This document shows, one piece after another, positions 46,156 to 57,748 of a DNA stretch of 64,000 bases. The notes under the pieces are model-generated. The model did no database searches. It had not been told where the DNA came from and saw only the letters and a program-made list of their open reading frames with translations. Numbering within the stretch: position 1 is the first letter of the stretch; each line of letters begins with the position of its first letter. The stretch lies in assembly GCA_030549775.1 (NCBI GenBank), contig CM060175.1:11244455-11308454 (forward strand), written 5' to 3'. The position numbers and the translations under genes were made by a program. The DNA comes from Tamarix chinensis (lineage: Eukaryota > Streptophyta > Magnoliopsida > Caryophyllales > Tamaricaceae).

Positions 46156-47240
46156 TTGTATAGGCTAACACCTTCTTTATGTGATCATATGCCTTTGAGT
46201 GATGACAAAAAGAGATTATTTGTACATGAAAAGGCTATGGAGAAATGCATAGAAGAAGAAGGAATTTTTTACGCTTTTGTTTCTAAGGATTCTAAACATG
46301 AAAAACAACAAATTGAAAATCCTAATATAATTAATTTGTTTGATAAGTATAATGATATATTTCATGATGAATTACCTCCTAGATTACTGCCTAAAAGAGG
46401 TATAGAACGTGCCATTGATCTTGTTCCTGGTATGCCTATTCCTAATAAACCGGCTTAGAGATGTAACCCATAAGAAGCTAAGGAATTACAAAAACAAATA
46501 AAATAGCTTATGGATAAAGTATTTGTGAGAGAAAGTATAAGCCCTTGTAGTGTTCATGCTTTACTAATGCCTAAAAAGGATGGTACTTGGCGTATGTATA
46601 TAGATTCTAGGCTAGTGAATAATATTACTATCAAATATCGTTTTCGTATGCCTAGCTTATATGATATGCTTGATGAAATTTTTGGTGCACAAGTATTTTT
46701 CAAAATTGATTTGAGGAGTGGATATCATCAATTAAGGATTATAGATGGAGACGAAAGGAAAACTGCTTTCAAAACAAAATATGGTCTCTATGAGTGAATG
46801 GTTATGTCTTTTAGGTTATGTAATGCACCTAGCTCATTTATGAGACTTATGAATGAATTTATCCAACCTTTTCTTGGTGTTTTCATTGTTGTATATTTGG
46901 ATGATATTCTTGTGTATAGAAAAAATAACTATAATCATCTAGTGTATATGAAGAAATTATTTGATAAGCTAAGGAAAGCTAAACTATATGGGAAACTTGA
47001 GAAATGTGATTTTATGCTTCCAAGTGTAGTTTTCCTAGGCTATATTATTAGTGGAGAAGATATTAAAGTAGATCCTAATAAGATTAGAGCTATAAAAGAA
47101 TGGATTATCCCTAATAATGTTCATGATGTGAGAAGTTTTCAAGGATTAGCTAGTTTTTATAGAAGATTCATTAAGGATTTTTCTACTATAGCTACACCTA
47201 TTACTCAACTTATGAAAAAGGGTGAATTGTATTGGGGCCA
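46156..47240 (+). pseudogene. Reverse transcriptase of CRM-like copy 2
   Basis: Linker, then 'DELPPRLLPKRGIERAIDLVPG', '[27 protein letters not shown]', '[14 protein letters not shown]', 'KYGLYE' then a TGA where relatives have Trp, '[13 protein letters not shown]', the catalytic box '[10 protein letters not shown]' (46888-46917, YxDD intact) and the thumb '[13 protein letters not shown]'. Only a few stops separate it from a full-length domain (46456, 46471, 46504 and 46795 regions). Palm residues look preserved, so decay here is mainly premature stops. Confidence 0.92.
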
Positions 47241-47660
47241 AGAAGCTACTCAAGCCTTTGAGACCCTCAAAATTAAACTTTTTCATTCCCCTATTCTATC
47301 CTTACCCAACTTTAATCTTCTTTTTGAAGTAACTTGTGATGCTAGTGGAGTTGGAATAGGAGGAGTACTTTTCCAAGAAAAGAAACCTATAACATTTTTC
47401 CCTAGAAAGTTGAATGGAGCCAAACTTAACAATTCAACTTATGACAAGGAATTATTTGCCATCATACGGAGTCTAGAGACATGGAGTCATTATCTAAGAC
47501 CAAAACCATTTGTATTACATTCGAATTATGAAAGTTTAAAATACTTACATAATTAAAATAAAATTAATCCGAGACATGCAAAATGGGTAAATTTTTTACA
47601 ATCATTTGTGTTCTCTGTAACACATTTAGATGGTAAAGAATGTAGTCGTTGATGCTCTTT
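47241..47660 (+). pseudogene. RNase H of CRM-like copy 2
   Basis: '[18 protein letters not shown]' (about 47323-47376) and '[21 protein letters not shown]' keep the first Asp and Glu, but the third acidic position reads HSNYES where copy 1 has HSDYEH, an Asp-to-Asn change. A stop at 47554-47556 and a frameshift before 47630 follow; 'NVVVDALSRR' (about 47640-47670) is the normal end. Confidence 0.9.
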
Positions 47661-48913
47661 CGCGTAGATCTACATTACTTGTTATGATTGATGCAAAAAT
47701 CTTAGGTTTTGAAATGATAAAAGACTTATATCCTAAGGATGAAGATTTTAAGGACATGTTTAGTGCATGGAATTATTACAAGAAAATGGATACCATGAAA
47801 ATTATGTCATACCATGATATTTCTATTATTAAAAGAAAATTATTACAAGAAAATTTCTATTGGCCACGAATGGTTAAACATGTACAAACCATGATAAGTA
47901 GATTTTCTACGTGTCAAAAGAGTAAGAGTTACTTTCATAAAGGCTTATACACACCTTTACTCGTTCCTGATAAACCATGAGAAGGAGTTAGTATAGACTT
48001 TATCCTAGGATTACCAAGAACGCAACGTGGTAAAGATTATATTCTTCTAGTAGTAGATAGATTTTAAAAAATGGCTCATTCTATTCCATGTAATAAAACC
48101 GATGATGACATGTATATTGATGACTTGTATTTTAGAGAGGTGTTTAAACATCATGGAATACCTAAAAGCATATTTTCTGATCGGGATGTCAAGTTTATGA
48201 GTTATTTTTGGAAAAATTTATGGCATATGCTTGGTACTAAAATGTTATTTAGCACTTCGTATCATCCATAAACTGACAATCAAACTAAAGTAACTAATAG
48301 AAATCTTGGTACATTATTAACAGGTTTAGTTAATAAGAGTACTAAATATTTGAATGTTAAGTTAGCTCATGCAGAGTTTGCTTATAATCGTAGTCCATCT
48401 AGTACTACTCAAACTTGTCCGTTTGAGGTGGTGTGTGATGTGAATCCTCACATGCCTATTAATATGATTCCTTTGAAAAAATGTGAATTACAAAATTATG
48501 AAGCTAAAGATAGAGTACAATTTTTTCAATAGCTTCATGAGAAAATCAAAAATAACATTGAAAAAGCTAATGCCAAGTATAAAGCTCACGCAAATAAGCA
48601 TAGAAACTCTTATGTGTTTTCTCCTGGTGACTTAGTTTGGTTATATTTGCGTAAATAAAGATTTCCTAATTTACATAAAAATAAACTAATGCCAAGAGCT
48701 GATGGACCATTTAAAATACTAAGAAAGTTTGGAGATAATGCTTATGAACATGAACTTCCAGAATATTATGGTGGAATTTCAAGAAATTTTAATGTTGGTG
48801 ATTTTTCTCCTTATTATTCTGATGAAAATTTGAGGGCAAATTCTTCTCAACTTGGGGAGAATGATGCAGGAACATCTAATGATTATCATATTCTTAAGGT
48901 AACGAAGAATTAG
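47661..48913 (+). pseudogene. Integrase of CRM-like copy 2, DDE glutamate lost
   Basis: In frame 2 after the frameshift. The zinc-binding region is damaged ('FYWPRMVKHVQ', 'STCQKSKSYFHKG'). The core has 'GVSIDFILGLPRTQRG' (first Asp), '[10 protein letters not shown]' (second Asp), then 'DNQTKVTNR' where the catalytic Glu of the usual QTEV motif is Lys. The C-terminal part is 'ADGPFKILRKFGDNAYEHELP', 'SRNFNVGDFSPYY', and the frame continues past the LTR start (48862) by about 17 residues. No chromodomain. Stops at 47978, 48065, 48269, 48530 and 48656 regions. Confidence 0.92.
48848..48861 (+). other. Polypurine tract of CRM-like copy 2
   Basis: CAACTTGGGGAGAA directly before TGATGCAGG of the 3' LTR. 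It is embedded in the integrase C-terminal codons. Confidence 0.85.
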
Positions 48914-49706
48914 CTTTCTTAATGTTGGACCCTATCATATTAAATATTCTTGATAATTTGTCTATGTTTGGTGTTGAAAACAATTCAAGTTGTTCTTATA
49001 GGTATGTTACATATTTGCAAGAAGAAGATGTTAATACACCTTAAAGTGTACAAGTATTTAAAGCATGAAAGACTATGGCATACATGGAATGATACTTTAA
49101 AATAAGAAGATATGGTGATGATTTTCATTAGTTATATTAACTTGTTGTAAACCCTAACCCTAAGTGTATTTTATGTAAGTTAGAGTTTTATGTAATTTCA
49201 TGTATGTATCGTAGTTAATTGTATGGCTTTGTAATGTTAGTCATTAATATCATTTAGACCATGATATTATGATTAGGATTAAGTATTATATGGGCTTAAT
49301 TCAAGTGGAATAATGGGCTTGAATTAAGGTGGAAATCTGGGCTGGATAAGCTTGTGTGTGTCAGCTTCTTTCCTCCTATATATACACCTTTTACAAGCGT
49401 GATTTGGTAATGAAATAAATATACAAAAACTTTTAACACAAAATTCAGCCACCAAGGTATGCGTTTATCCTCCCTTTTAAGTCTTCTTTGAGCAAGGAAA
49501 GCCCGGGGCAAATTCCCTCATCCATTGATCTCAATCATTCAAACCATTGAATTCTAATTCAAACCGTCGAAACCAACCTATATTCAACCTATTTTCTTTG
49601 AGTTTAATCAATATTAAACATTTGTTTCTTCTACTTAATTTCGTGTTTGACATCACCAATCAACAGAAACCGATCCAACCCTTCCCTCCACTTTGATTGC
49701 ACATCA
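48862..49706 (+). repeat. 3' LTR of CRM-like copy 2
   Basis: TGATGCAGGAAC to GATTGCACATCA, 845 bp, followed by the target duplication AGAAG. Differs from the 5' LTR by scattered substitutions and a small deletion near 48893. Confidence 0.95.
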
Positions 49707-49711
49707 AGAAG

Positions 49712-50136
49712 TTATACTGAGTTGGCATAGTGCGAGACAATCTAATGTCTCATTATCTATAGTTGAAGTAGAATATATAGCAGTTGGTTCTTGTGGTGCA
49801 CAACTAATCTATATGAGACAACAATTGAGTGATTGTGGACTAAAACTTAAGAAAAATTTCATTACGTGTGACAACACTAGTGTTATCACTAAGAACCCTA
49901 TTCAACACTCTAAGTCCTAAAGTAGAAATAAGATATGACTTCATAAAGGATCATGTTTTAAAATGGGATGTTATTATGAAATTTATAGACACATTGTATC
50001 AAGGAGGAGACATCTTCACCAAGCCATCAAATAATGAAATATTTATAACCATTAGGAGAGAACTAAGAATGATATTTCTACGATCTAACTTATCTCTCTC
50101 TCGAACTTATGAAAATTTTGAAAAACTTGACCATTG
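49712..50136 (+). pseudogene. Sirevirus-like RNase H C-terminal piece
   Basis: Begins 'LSWHSARQSNVSLSIVEVEYIAVG' (Q.SV.LST.E.EY.A in relatives), then 'QLIYMRQQLSDCGL', 'CDNTSVITKNPIQHSK', 'EIRYDFIKDHV', 'DTLYQGGDIFTKPSN'. One stop and one frameshift at about 49918. Joining partner is the piece ending at 42854. Confidence 0.88.
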
Positions 50137-50985
50137 AGCATAAATTATAAAATTAATCAAAATCATAATAACTTAGCCAAATATTACATCAATTTAATTA
50201 AAAATATTATCTTGTATGATTATTGATGAAAATGTTAGGCTTGAGAGAAATATGGAATCATAACTATTAATCAAAAGAGATTTGATAAAAAAAATTAACC
50301 TAATTAGCCAAACCATTCAAAGGGTTTAGAGGACTAATCAAATGGTTTATGTAAAACTAAGGGATATATTGCTTTTGTTTAGTTTTTGAACTGGGATATA
50401 CTAGTCAACTAAATTACCAAAACCAGTCGACCTATTATATGAATAGTAAACTAAAGCACCAAACTAAGCAATTGGTCTACGGAGCATATAAATAGGCTCT
50501 CACCTATTTAACTAAGTCCACAACCCTAGCTTTACCAAAACCTTTGACTCCTTTACAAACAGTCTCCTCTCTCTCACTCAAGTCATTTAAATATTCATCA
50601 AATTACACAAAATGGAACTTTAAATAATCAATTTAATGACCCATAGTCAATTCTTGAAAGTAATCAAAACCATTTTCATCTTCGATTTTTTGAATCTAGG
50701 GTAAGATCATAAAAACCCTAACTTTCTTGTTTGCTTGACTCGTCCAAAATCAATTCAATCAAAGGACTAATTAAGGTTTTATTCCTACTCTACTAGACAA
50801 ATCTTAGCTAAAGGTTTATTGTTTGGTTCTTTTTCATCATTTGTGAAATTTTCTTACCCCAAGGATTCCACATTTTCTCTAATTTTAATTTAAAATCTTT
50901 GTGTTACCACTAATAAAATAAAAACCACTACTTGAAGCACCATTTGAGGAGGCATTACTCTTTCTTTAACCAAACAAACTCATAC
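50137..50985 (+). other. Post-RNase H spacer with LTR-like promoter text
   Basis: No coding sequence. It holds 'accagtcgac'/'actagtcaac' motifs (50395-50480) and a TATA-like 'gcatataaataggctctc' (50483-50500), followed by a CT-rich leader, closely echoing the TATA zone of the 3' LTR at 55360-55400. Either a duplicated LTR piece or a spacer promoter for the post-pol region. Confidence 0.4.
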
Positions 50986-53109
50986 CCAAACAAGTCATTC
51001 AACTTTGACAACCATTTGGATTGATAAGTACTTTGCTTCACAACATTCTTCTCTATTCTAGATATCCTCTTCTTCCTCTTTGGAAGAGGATAAATGCTCA
51101 TCTCAACCATCTTCTTGGTCTAATTCTCCTTCCATATCCATAGGGGCACCCTTTCTCTCTTTTGCTTGATTAGTAGAACAATAGAGGCCTCCCCTCACTA
51201 TATATATTTCTTTCACACCATAGATGACTAGCAGTGTTGGACCAAATCATTCCATACAAGGAAATTCCTCCCAAAGAAGTTCTTTGAAGCTATATCATGC
51301 ACTAAGCAATATAAAATTCCTTCATCTTGTCTCTTTTTAATATCTATCTGATGTCTCTCTTCATTCTTCACAATCTAGTCTCCTATAACTTATTTCGTTT
51401 TTTCTATGTGAACCTTACTATTCATATTTTTTGATCGACCGTCACCACTATAGTAATGTATTAGGCATTAATATAGTGGTGGATGAGGCCAAACTATCTA
51501 TAGGATATTGGAAATTAAGAATGAAATAACTACTAGCATGATATACATAGGTTAAATGTGGAATAGGATTCCTAAAACTTTTCTCTCTGACATGCACAGT
51601 TGCCACTTCGTATATGGTGGGACTACTAGCTCTTATTATTTATCACCCTTCAAAAGTGTATGATACTACGTGGTATACTCTATTCTTTTACTATGGACCA
51701 ACTCAGTGGTAGACATGACATAACCTTGAAGGTTTTATATGGGGTTAACTACATTCTATCCTCTACTCACATATGTTTTGGGGTTAATACCTTCCACCAT
51801 ATATTCCACATGGTTGGCCATAACCAAGCATCTCTTGTCTATGGCTTAGTAATTACGTGGATTCATTATAGCACTAGAGTCAAATTTGGGTATTTTTAGG
51901 CCCCCCATTTTACCTATAGAATGGGCTTGACTATCTCGATACCATGACCCTCAAAAAGACTAGATATGAGATGAGTGTTGATGGATAGACCCTTGAGCTT
52001 GCGTTGAAGGTCCATGCCTTACTTTTCTACAGTGGTTGCATCTCCATCTTGTCTCGATAAAATCCTCCACAAACCAAGGGTGATGGTATTCCACCACTAT
52101 CAAATGATCTTATGGATTAGCCTAGCATTCCTTTCACATTTGCATGTGCCTCCACATGCACAATAGAACCCTCCATATCCAATGTCACACCCCCACCTCT
52201 TGAGCACCTCCAACATATACTATTTCAGGTCATGTAACACTATCTTGTGTTCATGAGCTACTTCTTAGTATGATTAAGATGGTAATCACCATGGAAAGAC
52301 GTTAGCGTGTATTGGAGATAGAGTTGTGAGCACTTTATTCACAATTACATCTAGATTTTACACCACATCATCAGAGCAGCATAGACACACATTTAGATGT
52401 TGATTTTTCTCATGAGGCCTATGGGCCTACTTCCTCATTTTTTGATCCAGGTGATCTTGTTCTTCCCCCTTTGGATCCAGTCCTCCACTATTCTCTTGCT
52501 GAGGCTACTTAGATAGGTCTTTAAGGGTTGATACAAATGACTCTGAGGATACCGAGAGCAAAGAATTGGTCACACTGTCCATACCATTTGTCACTACTTT
52601 AGTTGCTATGCCCCACCCAACAACTATTGATTAGCCTTGACCTCATAATGCTATGCACTTACTTGTTAGCATAGAATTAGCATGTTCCTTAAGCTTCTAC
52701 TTTTCTATATGAACTTTATCTCTTGTTTCACTAAAATCTTAAGATTAATAAGACATTAAGTATTTGTTATACATCTTATTTATCACTTCTATTTGTGTAT
52801 TCTAATCATTGTTCACTAATCTCTTCTTTTACACTATTAGCTACAAGATTTTTACTTATGCATTTCTATAGGGGGGGTCTTCCCATCTTTCTCTAATTCA
52901 TATTTTTTTTATTACCACTTATGCGCATCTAATTAGGGGGAGAATTTCCTTAGGAACTTAATCTTGTTATCTCATTTTCTTATATATTTCCCTTCATTCT
53001 CACCTTTTATTGATGTTAAAAGGGAGAGAAGATACCAAAGCTCATACTAAAAGATGTGTAATTAATTAGTGAAAAATGATATGGTAAATTCCTACCCTAA
53101 TCCATTTTC
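50986..53109 (+). pseudogene. Sirevirus post-pol (env-like) region, degenerate
   Basis: Lies between pol and the 3' LTR, where Sireviruses often carry an extra env-like frame. Weak protein-like stretches in several frames include 'VVDEAKLSIGYWKLRMK' (about 51478-51530), 'ASLVYGLVITWIH' (about 51830-51870) and 'SHEAYGPTSSFFDPGDLVLPPLDP' (about 52410-52485). No frame is open beyond 80 codons. Assignment rests mainly on position; no viral envelope features (signal, fusion motif) are visible. Confidence 0.4.
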
Positions 53110-53128
53110 ATAAAAAAAAGGGAAAGAT
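53110..53128 (+). other. Sirevirus polypurine tract
   Basis: 'ataaaaaaaagggaaaga' immediately before TGTTAACCTC at 53129, the LTR start. Confidence 0.7.
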
Positions 53129-55924
53129 TGTTAACCTCATATGCCAAATAATGTCATTATCCTTGTTTTGATGATAAAAAAATGAATCTTGAGATCTAAT
53201 GTGTTTGGTTAAATGTCCATATACTGTTATTAATGAACAAAGTAATATAAACACACTGTCTCAAATCATTTCCCTCATGTGATTTTGAAAGAGCAATCAA
53301 GTTTAGAGGTAAATGAGAAGATTGTGTAAGGACAACAAAGGCTTAATATTTAAAGATCATTTTCTAAAGTCTTAGGTTTCTTAAAAAGAGTTATATTAAA
53401 TAATTTCAAATTTTGATCAAAACTCCTAAAAAAAGTGATGCAGGAGCAAAAACTCAATAATTGAGTTTTAAAATTATGGAACCAATTATTCTTCATTTGG
53501 AAAGTGTCTCCCACAAATTTGAAGACCAACGGGTAGTTACATTGCTTGAAACGTAATAAACAAGCAACGAAGTGTCTGCGTGCATGAGCATGGCATACAT
53601 GGCATGCAAGAAGGGGGTGAACACGTCAATGGGGAGTATATTGGAAGGATTTTCAAAAATTATTAAGTAGTTTATCAAATTTATTAATTAAGTAATAAAT
53701 TAGGAGCATAAAGTTAGCATAAAATAGCATAAAGTTAGCATACTAGCAGCATGATATCTTTTAGCTTGGAATATTTTGGAATATGCTTTAGCTAGTGGTA
53801 GAAAGGTTATATTATGCATGAATGTCAAGCATATTGTAGATTAGAGGTTGAATTGAAGTGAAGTTGAAATCAACATTGAATGAATTTTGTGTGAGTTTAA
53901 ACTCAAGTAAATCGAATATATTTGAACAATTTGGCTTCAAAGTTTTAATTTTTTTATCTGTGTGAATTAGAGATTAATCCATAACTTTTCTACTATTCTT
54001 AATTAATATTTTCCTGCCATAATTCACATCAAAATCCTACTCTAATTCGTGATTAATCAAATCACTAATTTGGTATACCAACCAAAACCCTAAACCATTC
54101 CTTGGAAACCCTAAACCATCCATGCTAACCAAATCTCACCTTATTCCCTCTTTTCAACCAAACCCTAACCCTAACCCTAAGCCATGATTCCAACCTGCAT
54201 CTAAACCCTAACTTTTGACACTAAATATCATCATTGAATGAATATGTTAATTAGTGTGTTCCATTCAAACCATCATCATTGTTAACCCATCATCACCGAA
54301 ACATCCTCATCACTCTTCTACCATATTCGAACCACCATCATCTTTATTACATCACTTTTGAAGCTTTAATCTTTTAAATCACAATCACCAAGCCTTTATC
54401 ATATTATCTAAACTCCATTTGAACCTTGAGTCTACATAATTGAAGATTACACCCTCCTACACACATCAAAATGTTTTAAAACACTTTATCTAAATTCTCT
54501 TCATAAGAATTTATGGTTAATATCGATTTCTAAATCTTTCAAAGTGTTTTAAACTTGTCGTTTAGTTCTAGTCAAAACGAGTTAACTTGTCACAAGATCA
54601 ATCAATTGATTCAATTTATGTAAGAGCATGAAATAAGTCAAATTCATATAGATCAACTACCATAGAGAACCGATTGACTAGTTTTGTCAAATTGATTAAT
54701 ATGTTTTGGAAATTATTAAAAGGTTTGTGTTTCACTCTTGTAGAAACATATTTGCATCTATTTAAACCAATCAACTAGTTTTGCTTAAAACTAAATTCGT
54801 TTGAGGAAACAAATTCACTTGTTCGACCAACTAGTCCATGGGTTTCATTATTATGGAAACCCATTTATGTTTCTTTAAACTCATTGACTTGTTTCGAAAA
54901 ATCTATTGATGAGTTCAACCAACTAGTCTATAGGTTTCACTCCTATCGAAACGCATTCATTTATGTTTAAACTCATCGATAGGTATTACCAAATTAATCA
55001 AATGGTTTGGAAATGATCAAATAGGTTCAACAAACTAATCAACTAGTTTCATGAACACATTAACTGATTTACTAGACCATGATATGATTCATTTATGTTC
55101 CTAAAGACCAAATGTGTACTACATATAACTAATCAAGTAATTTTAATAAACCCATCAATTGCTATGAGTAGCAGTAACTTTACATTTTTGGTTAAAACAT
55201 AAATAGTCAACTAGTTTTGATTACCAATCGATTGATTGTAGAACCAATCAACTTGTTCTGTTAGACTAATTGACTAGTGACCATTACATGCTAATTTTTT
55301 ACCCAATGGGTGATACAAGTTTTTAGGATTTTTGTGTCTAAAGGTTATAAGAAGAGGGCAAGCCTTATAAATAAGCTCCCTTAGCATTTATTACAAAGAA
55401 AAAACTTTTTAATATCATTCACTATATAGTTAATCATATACTCTTAAATCATTCAATCGTTCATTCAACTCTCTAAACTTTCAAATTTAGTGTTTTTGTT
55501 GGAAAATGTTTTTTGATCACTTATATTAGCTATAATTGATCTTAAATTGTAATAACTCATAATACATCAAGTTAGATCAAATTTCATTCAAAGTTCTATA
55601 CTTTTTTGTCTTGTATTCTTATAGAGAATCAATTATAATTACAAACACCTACAAAAATTATTACAAAGGGGTTAATGAGTGTTTGCCTATCATTATTGAG
55701 ATATTCTTATATAGAGTCTAGAGAAGATAAATAGTTTGAGTTCTAAATCATCTCTTAAATGATCATTGAGATTTTAAGGATCAAGAGCCAAGAGTAGAGC
55801 AATCACCAATAAAAACACATCGCTATTCAAAATTGAAAAGGGAGAACTTTTAGTAGTGGATGTATGAATAATTTTCTCTTGAAACACTCTAAATTGTGTA
55901 CAAAATTTTTATTTGTCAGTTCCA
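53129..55924 (+). repeat. Sirevirus-like 3' LTR, interrupted by a solo LTR
   Basis: Pieces 53129-53435 and 54469-55924. It begins TGTTAACCTCATATGCC, resembling Maximus/SIRE LTR starts (TGTTAGCCTCATATGCC type). It contains dense 'accaatcaactagtt' motifs (54580-55270) and a TATA-like 'ccttataaataagc' (55364-55377). The end near 55924 ('gtcagttcca') is tentative. A TA run follows at 55927-55944. Confidence 0.7.
53436..54468 (+). mobile_element. Solo LTR of CRM-like family, 1033 bp
   Basis: TGATGCAGGAGC to CTACACACATCA, matching the copy 1 LTR in length and ends, with no gypsy internal sequence on either side. Flanks AAAAG (53431-53435) and AAATG (54469-54473) agree at 4 of 5. Contains a 21-bp duplication (53705, 53726) and four CCCTAA-type units near 54160-54180. 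A product of LTR-LTR recombination. Confidence 0.88.
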
Positions 55925-56689
55925 TTTATATATATATATATATAACTCTTCATCTCCCTCTAAGGTCCTTTTAACTATGCTTTATGGCCTTGTGTGCTAA
56001 GAAATGAGATGATGTATAGAATGAGAGGACATGTTTAGTGTGAAAGTAATTCTCCTGAATTCATGACAATTTATGTGTATAGGAAGATCATGAAAATTTA
56101 TTTTGTGTACTTGAGTCAAACATTGTACTAAAAGTAGGGTAAAACTCACAACTCAAATTATTGTAAATGAATGATGTATGTAAATATAATATAAAGCACT
56201 TGAATTTTGTGAATTTTGAAATTTATGTCGTATTGAAATTGTATATTATTTTTTAATGACATATATTTGTGATTAATACATTGTTATTTATTTCGTCGAT
56301 GGTTTCACACAAGAATGACACTTAATGGTCATGATAAAGATTTAGGAGGAAGGCAAAGGAAGAAGAGGAAGAGTCCATAAGAATATCTTTATGATCAATG
56401 TCTATTTATATCTTATTTGGTATATTTGTATGTGTGTGTGTGTGTGTGTGTGTAAATTTGTTATAAATATAATTTTTGTGATTTTAGTTTATATAAATAT
56501 AGTATTCAAAGTGCTTAATGTAATTAAAAGATTATGATGTAGGTTATATAGAGCTAATGCTTGTGTATATATAATAATTGTTGAGGATGATTCTTTCTAC
56601 AATATTAAATTTAGGAATTAGATATAGGTATTTAATGGTACGGTGTAGGTTAAAAGTGATAACACTTCAAAGAAAAAAAGGAAACCGAT
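55925..56689. other. No gene; TA and TG microsatellites
   Basis: (TA)9 at 55927-55944 and (TG)n at 56431-56453. A purine-rich stretch lies at 56345-56375. Nothing else recognisable. Confidence 0.6.
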
Positions 56690-57080
56690 AGACAATAATT
56701 GTGAAGCTAGATTTGTCATCTATAGGTGACCTAGAATAATTGGAGTCAAATGTGGAAGAGATTAGATGATGATTACCTATTAACAAGCACCATAAGAAGT
56801 GAACCATAGACAATAATTTTTAATCTCAAGTAGTGCGTATTTCCTACTAATTTTTCCCAAACAAGTATAGATGGTAGTTTTGGAAATGCAACTATCATCT
56901 ATGGTTCACTTTAAATGAAGGTCTTATTTCACAATAGTAGTATAATGTCCACAATGGTATTTTTAAAAGTTTTTATTATTATTTGTAACTAGTTATATGT
57001 GATACAGTTGTAAGCATCCATCTATACTATAGATGCTGGAACCTAACATAGTAATTTGAAATTGCCATCTATACATACTT
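56690..57080. repeat. Cluster of CATCTAT/ATAGATG subterminal-type repeats
   Basis: Variants of 'accatctatggt' occur in both orientations at about 56690, 56810, 56868, 56910, 57020 and 57068. Such short two-way repeats are characteristic of CACTA element ends. A CACTA terminus itself was not seen. Confidence 0.45.
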
Positions 57081-57119
57081 TTAACTATTGTCTAATCCCT
57101 TTTTTGTATTGTTGCCTAA

Positions 57120-57345
57120 GCCATAACCCTCAACCCTAAACACTTATCTCTAACTATATACTCTAAACCCTAAAAATTAAGTAATAGCCCTAAACGCTAA
57201 TCTTGAATTCTAAACATTAAACACTAAACTAAAAGCCCTATAATAAACCATTATTATACACCCTAACCCTAAATCTTAACCTTTAACCCTTAACCCTAAA
57301 GCATAAGCCTAAACCCTAGACATAATAGTATAAACCCTAAATGCT
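57120..57345. repeat. Degenerate telomere-like CCCTAA stretch
   Basis: About 15 copies of CCCTAAA-type units, separated by diverged text ('aaccctcaaccctaaac', 'cctaaccctaaatc', 'aaccctaaagc'). It reads as an old interstitial telomere-like sequence or an expanded C-rich minisatellite; irregular spacing argues against a recent telomere fusion. Confidence 0.6.
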
Positions 57346-57745
57346 AACATTAATGGAATATATCCCAAAGCTAGAGGAGCTTAATGATAACTATAAACTA
57401 AATATGAGCGTAACTACAAATGAAACTATAAATTTTAAGGATTAGATAAAGATAAAATCCTAAAGTAAATAAATTAAAAATATAGACCAAGTTGATCTTA
57501 AGCTTAACCAAAGATTGGAAATGATCTTAACCAATTTTTTTTAAAAAAAAACTAATATAAATGAAATAAACCATAGACTCATATGAACTTAAACTTAGCC
57601 ATATAAAAAAACCAAAGGAATTAATCATAAATTAAACTAAAAAACTAAAGATTGAAGAAATGTAAAAATCATAAAAAAAAGGGGGGACTACATGAGCTAG
57701 CTTAAACTTAACCATGCATTAAAAATAATCTTAACCATGGATTCG
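57346..57745. repeat. Tandem repeat array A, about 4 units of roughly 90-110 bp
   Basis: Unit landmarks 'gagcgtaac', 'gatcttaagcttaacca', 'gaacttaaacttagccat', 'gctagcttaaacttaaccat' at about 57405, 57490, 57580 and 57690, each followed by '-aaaaat-atcttaacca' text. The same unit forms array B at 59370-59870. Confidence 0.65.
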
Positions 57746-57748
57746 ATA

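Larger units (their letters stand above)
42860..49706 (+). mobile_element. CRM/Reina-like Ty3/gypsy element, copy 2, nearly full length
   Basis: 6847 bp with both LTRs (855 and 845 bp, roughly 92% alike by eye) and a perfect 5-bp target duplication AGAAG (42855-42859, 49707-49711). Order is primer-binding site, gag, protease, RT, RNase H, integrase, polypurine tract. One shared frame runs through RNase H despite stops, then a frameshift lies between 47556 and 47630. It sits in the Sirevirus RNase H. CRM-like traits are no chromodomain, integrase coding that extends into the 3' LTR, and TGATG...CATCA ends. Confidence 0.95.
33631..55924 (+). mobile_element. Sirevirus-like Ty1/copia element split into four pieces
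   Basis: The pieces are 33631-34426 (RT N-terminal half), 42210-42854 (RT C-terminal half), 49712-53435 (RNase H end, post-pol region, start of 3' LTR) and 54469-55924 (rest of the LTR). They are separated by a Tekay-type element, CRM-like copy 2 and a CRM-like solo LTR. Sirevirus affinity is inferred from RT wording (LVQIYVDDIIF, GDFKLSTMGKL), the 3-kb post-pol region, and the LTR start resembling Maximus/SIRE. Integrase, gag and 5' LTR are missing. Confidence 0.8.

Noticed and set aside
54150..54182. AACCCTAACCCTAACCCTAA as a telomere relic
   Set aside because: Sits inside the CRM-like solo LTR, and the copy 1 LTR has similar text at the same place, so it is part of the LTR.
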